Part shown: positions 1 through 5,962 of the stretch, in pieces
How positions within the stretch are numbered: the first letter of the stretch is position 1
How the letters are laid out: each line of letters starts with the position of its first letter
Assembly: GCA_026415275.1 (NCBI GenBank)
Contig: JAOAHK010000128.1
Span: forward strand, 911-7,118
Length of the DNA: 6,208 bases
From: Anaerolineales bacterium
Lineage (GTDB): Bacteria; Chloroflexota; Anaerolineae; Anaerolineales; UBA4823
Reading direction: 5' to 3'
Notes under the pieces: generated by a model
What the model was told of the DNA's origin: nothing
Seen by the model: the letters and a program-made list of their open reading frames with translations, nothing else
The model's database searches: none
Made by a program: the position numbers and the translations under genes

Positions 1-1
1 A

Positions 2-1207
2 GAGGACGGTTCTCTTCTACCTTACTTCATCACTGTCGCCAATAAACCAGTTGTCGATGGAGGTTGTGAAGGGGCAGACATAATCATTGAGGGCAATGAA
101 CACGTAATTCGCGCTCGTTTTGCCGACGCTGCTTACTTCGTGCGCGAAGACCTCAAACAGCCACTAGAAAGCTTTCTGCCACGTTTGCAAACGCTTACCT
201 TTCAATACAAGCTCGGATCGATGCTCGATAAAACGCAGCGCATTGAGCAATTGGTCTCGGTTGTTGGTGCTATGTGCGATTTGAATGATGCTGAATTGGA
301 GATCGCTAGGCGCGCTGCTCACCTCTGCAAAGCCGATTTGGCAACCCAAATGGTGGTCGAAATGACCTCCTTGCAAGGGGTGATGGGGCGCTATTATGCT
401 CTTCAAAGTGGGGAAACCCCTGCGGTTGCTGAAGCCATCTTTGAGCATTACCTGCCGCGCTTCGCCGGGGATGCATTGCCTAAAACCAAAGCTGGATTGG
501 TGGTTGGTTTAGCCGATCGTTTGGATACCCTAGCTGGCTTATTTGCTGCTGGCTTAGCCCCCTCTGGAAATAAAGACCCCTTCGCCCAACGCCGCGCTGC
601 GCTGGGATTGGTGCAAAACCTGCTGGCTTGGAAGATCAAATTCTCCATCCAAGAAGCTCTACAAGCTGCTGCCCGTCTGTTGCCGATCGAAGCTTCCAGT
701 GAGAGTTTGGCAACGTGTCAGGCATTCATCATCGAACGCTTGCGCAACATCCTACTCGAACAGGGCTATCGCTACGATGTCGTTGAAGCCATCCTTGCAG
801 TGCAGGGAGATCATCCTGCCGCTGCGGAAGAAGCTGTTCAAGAGCTTAATCGTTGGGTTTCCCGTCCCGATTGGCACACGATCTTGCCGGCATATGCCCG
901 CTGCGTGCGCATCACTCGCGAGTTCAAGGAACGCTTTTCAGTGGACGCAACGCACTTAACCGAACCAGCCGAACAAGCTCTTTACGATGCTGTGCGTCAA
1001 TCGGAGGCAGTTCGCCGGAAGTCAGGTTCGGTGAATGATTTCTTGAGTGGTTTCTTACCGTTGATTCCTCCTATTAACCGCTTCTTCGATGAAGTTCTGG
1101 TGATGTGCGAGGACCAAACCGTGCGCCAAAATCGCTTGGGTTTACTCCAACGCATTGTCGCTCTGGCGGATGGTGTTGCTGATCTCTCTCGCTTGGAAGG
1201 GTTTTAG
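2..1207 (+). CDS. glyS: Glycine--tRNA ligase beta subunit (partial, 5' end outside window)
   Basis: This is the beta subunit of the bacterial alpha2beta2 glycyl-tRNA synthetase, a cytoplasmic enzyme that charges tRNA-Gly. The frame is open from base 2, so the gene enters from the left. The GTG at 140 is internal: the 46 codons before it already read as GlyS (LLPYFITVANKP, then GNEHVIRARFADAAYFV). The visible 401 residues are a little over half of the usual ~690. Family landmarks, numbered within the fragment, are MGRYYA at about 128-133, LADRLD at about 170-175 and SGNKDPFAQRRAALG at about 188-202. The C-terminal ~100 residues form the DALR-type anticodon-binding region, ending in FDEVLVMCEDQTVRQNRL and ADLSRLEGF. 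No frameshift is visible. The alpha subunit (glyQ) is not in view; it may lie upstream or be fused. The gene converges on the Lnt-like gene across a 75-base AT-rich gap. The family assignment is very secure. Confidence 0.96.
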   Translation, partial: EDGSLLPYFITVANKPVVDGGCEGADIIIEGNEHVIRARFADAAYFVREDLKQPLESFLPRLQTLTFQYKLGSMLDKTQRIEQLVSVVGAMCDLNDAELEIARRAAHLCKADLATQMVVEMTSLQGVMGRYYALQSGETPAVAEAIFEHYLPRFAGDALPKTKAGLVVGLADRLDTLAGLFAAGLAPSGNKDPFAQRRAALGLVQNLLAWKIKFSIQEALQAAARLLPIEASSESLATCQAFIIERLRNILLEQGYRYDVVEAILAVQGDHPAAAEEAVQELNRWVSRPDWHTILPAYARCVRITREFKERFSVDATHLTEPAEQALYDAVRQSEAVRRKSGSVNDFLSGFLPLIPPINRFFDEVLVMCEDQTVRQNRLGLLQRIVALADGVADLSRLEGF

Positions 1208-1282
1208 AATAAAACCAAACTATACTACAATAGACATAGATAACTTAACATTCATATCGCACAGCACGAGACGAAACTTGCT

Positions 1283-2779
1283 CTACTTTGTCGTCGCTCG
1301 TCTCTCCAGCCATCCACTACCAAAGGTGAAAAAGATCATCCCGAACAAACCCAACCATCCTGTCCAATCGCCTAGACGCGTGTAAAGGGTGCCATTTCCG
1401 CTGCCGATTTGCACTTCACCGACGAGAGTTGCCTCTCCTCCTTGCGGGAATGAGGCTAATGTCCTAATCCGCCCGTACGGGTCGATAATCGCCGAGTCCC
1501 AGCCCCCATCTGCCTTGACCATCGCTACACGATTTTCCACGGCGCGAAACACCAAATGGGTGTAATGTTTATCGGCAATAGTGCTCCAATCATTCGATGG
1601 CACAGCGATAAGCTGAGCGCCCTGGGCAGCCATCTTGCGCGCCGTGTCCGTGTAGTCTAGGTCATAGCAGATAATTGTCGCCAGTTTACCCAAATTGGTT
1701 GCATAAACCGGGTATGTCCCCCGCGTCAAGCTTGTTTCGCCAGCAAAGACAACCGGATGATCCTTACCAAAAACCCCTAGAAACTGCCCGTCTGGAGAAA
1801 GAACGGTGGCTTCGTTGCGTAAACCTTGCTCGGTTACGATGACGTAACCGGTCGCTAAATATGCGTTTGTCTCGGCAGTTAGCCATTTCAAATCCAAACG
1901 ATCCTCAACGAGGGGATCCCAAGGCATCACCCCTTCCGGCCAGACAATCAAACGCGCCCCTTTGCGCGCCGCCTGGCGGGTTTGTTCGATCATCCGTTGG
2001 TGCAAACGGGTTACCTCCCCTTCTTCACCGGCTAAGGCGCTCATGATCAAGGAGCGACTGGGCTGGATAGCTGCGACTTGCAGGGTTGGGGTGGATAAGG
2101 GTTGCAGATAGAGAAACAAACTTAGACTGATCCAAGCAATCAAAATGACTGCGGTGGCTAACAGCCAGTTTTTCACCAGCGTGCCCGAAAGATTTACTTC
2201 CGATGGAGTAAGGTTGGTTTTCCGATCATAGAGCCATAAAGAACCCATGGCTAAAGCGTAATTGATCAAGATCACCACCATCCCCATGCCAATGATTCCA
2301 AAGATGCCCACCGGTTGAATAAGCCAGGTTTGGCGGAAGAGAGGGTAGGCAATAAACGCCCATGTGCCAGCAATGGGGATGAACAAGCGAATCATTTCGA
2401 TCCCCGCCCAGTTGAGAACCCCGCTTGGGATAAACCAGCGATAGCTTGTCTTCTGATGAAACTCTTGCAGTCCCCGATCGGTCAGCAAGGTCATCACCGC
2501 CACAATCAAAGGCAACCAGACCATAAACGTCCCAATAGGCTGGAAAACCGGGCCGAGATAACCTTGTAACCAGAGCCCGATGCCCAGAGCGGGGGCTAGT
2601 GACGACCATTTTGAGGGCAAAACGCGATATTGAGCGACTAACATCGGCACCCAACCGACGAAAACTAAGGGCCAGATTTCATGAGGTGGGAAAGCAAGTA
2701 CTACCAACACCGCAGAAATCACAGACAAAATAACCCCACTCAGGATCCGTCCCCACTGTGAATTGGGATTTGACCTCAT
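1283..2779 (-). CDS. lnt: Apolipoprotein N-acyltransferase-like membrane protein (carbon-nitrogen hydrolase domain)
   Basis: Lnt transfers a fatty acyl chain from phospholipid to the N-terminal cysteine of lipoproteins at the outer face of the cytoplasmic membrane. The 498 residues match the usual ~500. Residues ~10-225 are hydrophobic with about six or seven membrane segments, including the family-like LAFPPHEIWPLVFVGWVPML (29-48). A nitrilase-type domain spans ~233-460, and a last membrane segment (~474-490) ends in LERR. The Glu-Lys-Cys triad appears intact: E282 in WPEG, K339 in GKDH, C371 in ICYDLDY. Two deviations from E. coli Lnt are visible. The second residue after Cys is Asp (CYD) rather than Glu. 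The loop after Lys is PVVFAGE, one residue longer than HLVPFGE. The ATG at 2779 has a strong ribosome site (AAAGGAGG, 6-base spacing). The gene follows the ACT gene after 92 bases. The Lnt-like fold is secure; true N-acyltransferase activity is inferred, and another nitrilase-family amidase or acyltransferase is possible. Confidence 0.85.
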   Translation of the reverse strand: MRSNPNSQWGRILSGVILSVISAVLVVLAFPPHEIWPLVFVGWVPMLVAQYRVLPSKWSSLAPALGIGLWLQGYLGPVFQPIGTFMVWLPLIVAVMTLLTDRGLQEFHQKTSYRWFIPSGVLNWAGIEMIRLFIPIAGTWAFIAYPLFRQTWLIQPVGIFGIIGMGMVVILINYALAMGSLWLYDRKTNLTPSEVNLSGTLVKNWLLATAVILIAWISLSLFLYLQPLSTPTLQVAAIQPSRSLIMSALAGEEGEVTRLHQRMIEQTRQAARKGARLIVWPEGVMPWDPLVEDRLDLKWLTAETNAYLATGYVIVTEQGLRNEATVLSPDGQFLGVFGKDHPVVFAGETSLTRGTYPVYATNLGKLATIICYDLDYTDTARKMAAQGAQLIAVPSNDWSTIADKHYTHLVFRAVENRVAMVKADGGWDSAIIDPYGRIRTLASFPQGGEATLVGEVQIGSGNGTLYTRLGDWTGWLGLFGMIFFTFGSGWLERRATTK

Positions 2780-2871
2780 GTTTTTCCTCCTTTAGCAGAA
2801 TAACGTCTATTGATGATCTACGTAATCTGCTCTCAAAAGTCACCTCATCAAGGACTGTATCGGAATTTGGA

Positions 2872-3288
2872 TCAATGGTTATTCGGAACCTTGGAAATCG
2901 TTCTTAACACTTCCATTGCCTGCAAACGGCGTTCCCAAGGGACAAAGATATGATCGTGATAGAATGCTGAGAAGACGTTGGCACTGATCCCCGCCTTGGC
3001 AAAAGCAGATGTAATCACCGCCAAGAAACCCACTGCTTCAAGGGAGGAATGGATTTGTAATGTTATCCATGCCCAATAGCCTTTGATTGGCAGGTTGAGT
3101 TGCTCTGCTTGGCTTTGGGGTAAAACAACTGTGATCCCCTCTTCTTCCCAAAAGCTCGCTATCTGATGGAGGTCCAACGAAAAGAAAGTCTCTTTGGCAA
3201 AGCTAAAAAAAACAACCGCTTGGGGATGCAGGAACGGCCGCATCTCCCGTAATAGGGTGGCAAGGTCTTTTTCGCCTCCGCCTTTCAT
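2872..3288 (-). CDS. Small ACT-domain protein (COG3602 / DUF2241 type)
   Basis: A 138-residue soluble protein with the two-part layout of the COG3602 family: an N-terminal ACT_3/DUF2241-like region followed by an ACT_7-like ACT domain. ACT domains commonly bind amino acids or other small ligands; the ligand and partner of this family are not known to me. Visible landmarks are GEKDLATLLREMRPFLHP (5-22), the EEEGITVVLP segment (48-57), and the C-terminal signature ITLQIHSSLEAVGFLAVI (75-92) with AGISANVFSAFYHDHIFVP (99-117). The length is normal for the family. The ATG at 3288 has no good ribosome site. An AAAGGCGGAGG stretch just inside the gene lies 10 bases before an in-frame TTG at codon 9, but starting there would remove the conserved GEKDL residues, so I keep the ATG. 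The gene lies 72 bases after the methyltransferase gene, with a strong hairpin between them. The family call is firm; the cellular role is unknown. Confidence 0.85.
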   Translation of the reverse strand: MKGGGEKDLATLLREMRPFLHPQAVVFFSFAKETFFSLDLHQIASFWEEEGITVVLPQSQAEQLNLPIKGYWAWITLQIHSSLEAVGFLAVITSAFAKAGISANVFSAFYHDHIFVPWERRLQAMEVLRTISKVPNNH

Positions 3289-3315
3289 CTAAGTTTTTCT
3301 TGAGTTTTAGATTTA

Positions 3316-3347
3316 TTGTGGGATAACTGCAAGCTGTTATCCCACAA
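3316..3347 (-). terminator. 12-bp perfect hairpin between methyltransferase and ACT genes
   Basis: TTGTGGGATAAC (3316-3327) and GTTATCCCACAA (3336-3347) are perfect inverted repeats of 12 bp around an 8-base loop. The hairpin begins 13 bases beyond the stop codon of the methyltransferase gene, as expected for a terminator of that gene. However, the stem is only moderately GC-rich. In the direction of transcription it is followed by TAAATCTAAAAC rather than a run of T. It could therefore be a weak terminator, an mRNA-stabilising structure, or a palindromic operator for the ACT gene, whose ATG is 28 bases away. The palindrome is certain; the function is not. Confidence 0.5.
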
Positions 3348-3360
3348 CTGCCTGACAGCC

Positions 3361-4215
3361 TTATTTTTTCTCTTCAACCGGATGCGTGCGGAAATACTTG
3401 ATATATCTTGCTGCGTAGGCGTCCCGCCCCATCAAGAGATCGCAGCCTTTCAAAAAGGCGGTATATTTCATCGGGTCGGTAATGGCACAGCTTGCCCCTG
3501 CGTGGTAAGCCAAACCCAAAAATGCCATGTTTAGGGTGTCGCGGTCGGGCAATCCGAAGGATACATTGCTGGCGCCTAAATTGATGTTCACCCCAAAATT
3601 CCTGCGCACCAATTCGATAGTCTTCAATGTCACCGCTCCAGCGTTGCTATCGGCGCCAACGGTCAGCACTAAGACATCGATCACAATATCTTCAATGGGG
3701 ATACCGAGCCGAGCAGCGCGTTCGATGATTTTCTCCGCAATGGCACAGCGAGTCTCCGGGTCGTTGGGAATGCCGTTCTCATCCATTACCAAACCGATGA
3801 CTGCTGTGTTGTATTCCTTTACTAAAGGCAAAACACTGCTTAGAGAGGACTCTTCACCATTAACCGAATTGACTAAAACCCGTCCCGGCGCAACTTTGAG
3901 CGCCGCTTCAAGAGCTTTGGGGTTTGGCGTATCGATACATAAGGGAATATCGAACTCCTCCCCGAGAAGCTTCACCACTTGAGGCAGCACGGCAACGTCA
4001 TCCAATCCCGGTACCCCCACATTGACATCCAATACATCGGCCCCGCCGGCAATCTGCTTGGTAGCTAGCTCGCGCACGTAATCGAAGTCACCCTCTTGTA
4101 GCGCGGCTGCCAGTTTCTTGCGTCCGGTGGGGTTGATTTTTTCGCCGATGATGGTGAACGGACCATTGGGATCAATTTTCACTGTCTTGGTTTTACTGCG
4201 TAAGATGGTCTGCAT
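3361..4215 (-). CDS. Methyltetrahydrofolate:corrinoid-type methyltransferase (pterin-binding / DHPS-like family)
   Basis: A 284-residue TIM-barrel protein of the pterin-binding family. It resembles the methyltetrahydrofolate domains of MetH and the AcsE/MtgA methyltransferases, which exchange a methyl group between methyl-THF and a cobalamin (corrinoid) protein. Seen in order: IIGEKINPTGRKKL (22-35), LDVNVG (62-67), CIDTPNP (93-99), VNSVNGE (115-121), IDVLVL (179-184) and LGASNVSFGLPDR (213-225). N217 in SNVS aligns with the asparagine that hydrogen-bonds the pterin N5 in AcsE. D63, D95, N116 and D180 also match pterin-binding positions. The MetH/AcsE-type motifs and the absence of a folate-operon context argue against a true dihydropteroate synthase. 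About 20 residues precede the barrel. The ATG at 4215 has GAGGAG 8 bases upstream. No corrinoid protein or activase gene is in view, so the methyl donor and partner are unknown. Confidence 0.85.
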   Translation of the reverse strand: MQTILRSKTKTVKIDPNGPFTIIGEKINPTGRKKLAAALQEGDFDYVRELATKQIAGGADVLDVNVGVPGLDDVAVLPQVVKLLGEEFDIPLCIDTPNPKALEAALKVAPGRVLVNSVNGEESSLSSVLPLVKEYNTAVIGLVMDENGIPNDPETRCAIAEKIIERAARLGIPIEDIVIDVLVLTVGADSNAGAVTLKTIELVRRNFGVNINLGASNVSFGLPDRDTLNMAFLGLAYHAGASCAITDPMKYTAFLKGCDLLMGRDAYAARYIKYFRTHPVEEKK

Positions 4216-4282
4216 CGGTAATTCTCCTCAATTTGGTAAAGATGATCTTGCCAATTTAACCACAAAAGGCTTAACCTATCTA

Positions 4283-4311
4283 GTGATAAAACAAGCGAAT
4301 CCAGCGGTCAA
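4283..4311 (-). promoter_or_regulatory. Possible sigma-70-type promoter for the methyltransferase gene
   Basis: On the minus strand TTGACC (complement of 4306-4311) and TATCAC (complement of 4283-4288) are separated by exactly 17 bases, giving 5/6 and 4/6 matches to the -35 and -10 consensus. The -10 lies about 70 bases before the ATG at 4215. The -35 overlaps the last codons of the acetyltransferase gene. This would allow the methyltransferase to be transcribed independently of the gene before it. It is a consensus match only. Confidence 0.35.
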
Positions 4312-4313
4312 GA

Positions 4314-5183
4314 TTAACCCAATGCAAAACTGGTTTGCCCGTAGATAAATTGCCGTTGACAGGGGGAAGGCAACAGTCCCCAGCCCATGTGGGGTAAGGC
4401 GCGCAGAAACTGAAAACCATATTGTTGGAATAAATCTTCTGCGTACCGATTCGCAGCCGGTGCGATGACATTGATTTCGCCCTCAAAATTCAATGTTAAA
4501 GCTGCCTCTAACAAATCGGCTGCGTCCTCAACAGAGCAAGCCACATAAGGTCCTGGACGTTGGGGTTGGGCAATGAGGAAGCCGCGGATTTTCCCATTGC
4601 TATCCCTTTTGACCAAAAAGCGATGGGGATAATCTGCAAAGTAAACCCGCAGCAACCGCTCGCGATTCGCCCCAAAATATTGCTGGTCGAAAGCCACCAG
4701 TTCGGGGATGCGGTCTTCAGTGATCAAGTCGACTTTTGGAGAAGGATGTGTTTGTCCCTGTGGTTGATGGCAAATGTACTGCCGTGCGAACTCTAACTCG
4801 GTGAAATGATATTGTCGATACAAGGCAGCTCCAGCAGGTGTGGCGTCCAACAAATAAGTCATGCACCCCTGTTCGCGCAGCCAATCCAATATATGTTCAA
4901 AGATCGCTCGCCCATACCCTTGCCGCTGGTAAGCAGGTAAAACCGCCATCATGCCAATATAAGCAAAACGGTCATAAAGAATTGCGCCTCCTATCCCGAC
5001 CGGTTCTTGCCCGCGGCAGGCGAAAAACCACCCCTCACTTTGGATACGGGACAGTCGTTTTAGTTCGTTTTCCCGTCCTGGCGCTTCGCCGTAGCCGGCA
5101 TCCAGAATTTCCTTTGCTTTCCCTAACTCACTTATTTGGATGGGACGGATTCGAATTGAATGATTTGTTTTCGCGGTCTCCAT
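4314..5183 (-). CDS. Two-domain GNAT N-acetyltransferase (YitH-like C-terminal domain)
   Basis: A cytoplasmic 289-residue protein predicted to transfer an acetyl group from acetyl-CoA to an unknown amine. The N-terminal GNAT domain (~10-135) shows the acetyl-CoA pyrophosphate loop in AVLPAYQRQGYGRAIFEHIL (80-99), with RQGYGR matching the Q/RxxGxG/A motif, and an ALYRQYHF segment (120-127) typical of the domain end. The second part (~150-265) carries FDQQYFGANRERLLRVYF (165-182), GFLIAQPQRPG (201-211) and a second LFQQYGFQFLRALPHM-like end (251-266). This looks like the Acetyltransf_18 domain that follows a GNAT domain in Bacillus YitH-type proteins. The second half lacks a clear RxxGxG loop, so it probably supports folding or substrate binding. 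The ATG at 5183 has GAGG 9 bases upstream. The substrate cannot be told from sequence. Confidence 0.85.
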   Translation of the reverse strand: METAKTNHSIRIRPIQISELGKAKEILDAGYGEAPGRENELKRLSRIQSEGWFFACRGQEPVGIGGAILYDRFAYIGMMAVLPAYQRQGYGRAIFEHILDWLREQGCMTYLLDATPAGAALYRQYHFTELEFARQYICHQPQGQTHPSPKVDLITEDRIPELVAFDQQYFGANRERLLRVYFADYPHRFLVKRDSNGKIRGFLIAQPQRPGPYVACSVEDAADLLEAALTLNFEGEINVIAPAANRYAEDLFQQYGFQFLRALPHMGWGLLPSPCQRQFIYGQTSFALG

Positions 5184-5266
5184 TATTGAGCCTCAGAGGT
5201 GTGGAAGTGGTTCATTGTTGGGTTACGTTAAGATGATAACTCTACACTTCACTCGAGCTTATGTTG

Positions 5267-5294
5267 ATTATATATCAGCCAGAACATTTCTTAA
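5267..5294 (-). promoter_or_regulatory. Possible promoter for the GNAT acetyltransferase gene
   Basis: The minus strand carries a perfect TATAAT (complement of 5267-5272). A weak -35 candidate, TTAAGA (complement of 5289-5294, 4/6 matches), lies 16 bases further upstream. The stretch is AT-rich. It would leave an untranslated leader of roughly 75 bases before the ATG at 5183. The -10 is good and the -35 is poor, so this is tentative. Confidence 0.35.
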
Positions 5295-5303
5295 TCGAAT
5301 GAA

Positions 5304-5352
5304 GGAGAGCTGCAAGGTTTACAGTTTCTTTTACAGTCTTTGCAGCTCGTCC
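5304..5352. repeat. Long stem-loop with a duplicated octamer in the loop
   Basis: GAGCTGCAAGG (5307-5317) pairs with CTTTGCAGCTC (5338-5348): 11 pairs, one of them G-U. GGA (5304-5306) can pair with TCC (5350-5352) past one bulged base, giving about 14 pairs. The 20-base loop contains TTTACAGT twice (5318-5325 and 5330-5337). Neither side is followed by a run of T, so it is not a canonical intrinsic terminator in either direction. It lies just upstream of the putative promoter of the acetyltransferase gene, between that gene and the secreted-protein gene. The structure is plain to see; its role is unknown. Confidence 0.6.
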
Positions 5353-5443
5353 AATTCTTTGGTTATGGTGTAGCCAAATGGATTGACGCGAGTTCGGGAT
5401 GAACCCAAATAAGTGATATTTCATATCGAACGAACCGAATTTT

Positions 5444-5506
5444 TGTCATTTCGACCGCAGGGAGAAATCTCAGATTCCTCAGTCGCTGCGCTCCCTCGGA
5501 ATGACA
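5444..5506. repeat. Palindromic dispersed repeat, complete copy (TGTCATTTCGA type)
   Basis: A 63-base element bounded by imperfect 11-bp inverted ends: TGTCATTTCGA at 5444-5454 and TCGGAATGACA at 5496-5506, 10 of 11 matching. Inside, CGCAG (5456-5460) pairs with CTGCG (5486-5490), and AGAAATCT (5463-5470) pairs with AGATTCCT (5472-5479) with one mismatch, so the whole element can fold into a long interrupted hairpin. Sequences of this kind, reading roughly GTCATTTCGA...GAGAAATCT and its partner arm, are widespread intergenic repeats in several bacterial phyla. The reading frame through it is not a gene. It is likely a non-autonomous, REP/MITE-like element. Confidence 0.7.
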
Positions 5507-5606
5507 TAAGGGAACGCTACGCTCCTGCAGAATAAAATAACCTCGCTCATCCCTCCAGGTCAATGGCGCGCAGCAAGACATCTCTTATGATTTCCGTAAT
5601 CGTGCC

Positions 5607-5639
5607 AGATTTCTCCTCGTTTCACTTGTCGAAATGACA
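5607..5639. repeat. Second, half copy of the same repeat in opposite orientation
   Basis: Read on the minus strand, bases 5639-5607 begin TGTCATTTCGAC and end GGAGAAATCT. These are the same 12-base and 10-base blocks that start the left arm of the copy at 5444-5470, but the blocks are 11 bases apart here instead of 5. The matching right arm (GGAATGACA) is missing, so this is a half element. With the first copy it forms a 196-base unit (5444-5639) with inverted ends of about 27-33 bases. It lies 31 bases beyond the stop codon of the secreted-protein gene and might help end or stabilise that transcript. Confidence 0.65.
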
Positions 5640-5670
5640 TTTCACTATCTTATCCCGAATGGGCGTTAGA

Positions 5671-5952
5671 TCAGTTTTTTAGTATCAAAGGCAAGAAAAC
5701 CCGCCAGTCGATCAACCCACACCAATATCCCAAGCAAGCTCGATTGGTTGATGTCATCAAGTTAATGCTGGCAGATTGTCCGACTGTGAAATCCATTTTG
5801 TAATTTGCCGAGCTCATAGAGCCACCGCTTCCAGTCAAGGGTGTGTACCACTCGAGACGATAACTAGGGGAGGACATCGCAGAAGCAATGTCAACAACCA
5901 TGAAGATGCATAAGAGAAAACATACTCCAAAAAAGAAGAGTTTTTTACTCAT
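5671..5952 (-). CDS. Small secreted protein with three 20-residue repeats and LPLILKN tail
   Basis: A predicted 93-residue exported protein. Residues 1-25 form a signal peptide: MSKK, a long hydrophobic core, then ASA before M26. The mature part has three repeats starting with Met at 26, 46 and 66, exactly 20 residues apart: MSSPSYRLEW, MSSANYKMDF and MTSTNRACLGYW. This resembles a known pattern of secreted bacterial proteins in which SSxxYxL units and TIGQ-like segments (here TVGQSA, 56-61) end in a GYW/GFW motif. The chain ends WRVFLPLILKN. Tails of the form VYLPLVLR/K are, as I recall, common on exported Chloroflexota proteins and may mark surface attachment. The ATG at 5952 is chosen because GGGGGG, overlapping the stop codon of the preceding gene, serves as ribosome site. 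A TTG at 5976 would place eight unlikely residues before the signal peptide and overlap that gene. The function is unknown; it is probably a surface component. Confidence 0.75.
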   Translation of the reverse strand: MSKKLFFFGVCFLLCIFMVVDIASAMSSPSYRLEWYTPLTGSGGSMSSANYKMDFTVGQSASINLMTSTNRACLGYWCGLIDWRVFLPLILKN

Positions 5953-5962
5953 CGCTTCCCCC

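Larger units (their letters stand above)
5184..5670. other. Gene-free intergenic stretch
   Basis: About 490 bases separate the acetyltransferase gene from the secreted-protein gene. They hold the possible acetyltransferase promoter, the hairpin at 5304-5352 and the two repeat copies at 5444-5506 and 5607-5639. Between the repeats, bases 5507-5606 include GGGAACGCTACGCTCC (5510-5525), whose AGGGAACGC can also pair with GCGCTCCCT inside the first repeat. I see no credible gene, tRNA or riboswitch here. An open frame on the minus strand (5581-5363) runs straight through the repeat and is not supported by composition or a ribosome site. Confidence 0.6.

Noticed and set aside
1266..1304. Inverted repeat GAGACGA / TCGTCTC near the convergent gene ends
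   Set aside because: Only 7 bp with a 23-base loop, overlapping the end of the Lnt-like gene and without a T-run on either side; too weak to call a terminator.
2226..2654. 142-codon open frame on the minus strand in another frame
   Set aside because: It is fully inside the Lnt-like gene, on the same strand but out of frame, and its residues lack any protein-like pattern, while the Lnt frame has clear membrane segments and the triad.
3527..3982. 151-codon open frame on the plus strand
   Set aside because: It lies antisense within the clearly coding methyltransferase gene and has no recognisable motif.
4838..5236. 132-codon open frame on the plus strand
   Set aside because: It is antisense to the acetyltransferase gene, whose GNAT motif is unmistakable; it has no own motif or start signal.
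5363..5581. 72-codon open frame on the minus strand
   Set aside because: It runs through the palindromic repeat; residues such as CHSEGAQRLRNLRFLPAVEMT arise from translating this kind of repeat in many genomes. No ribosome site or domain is seen.
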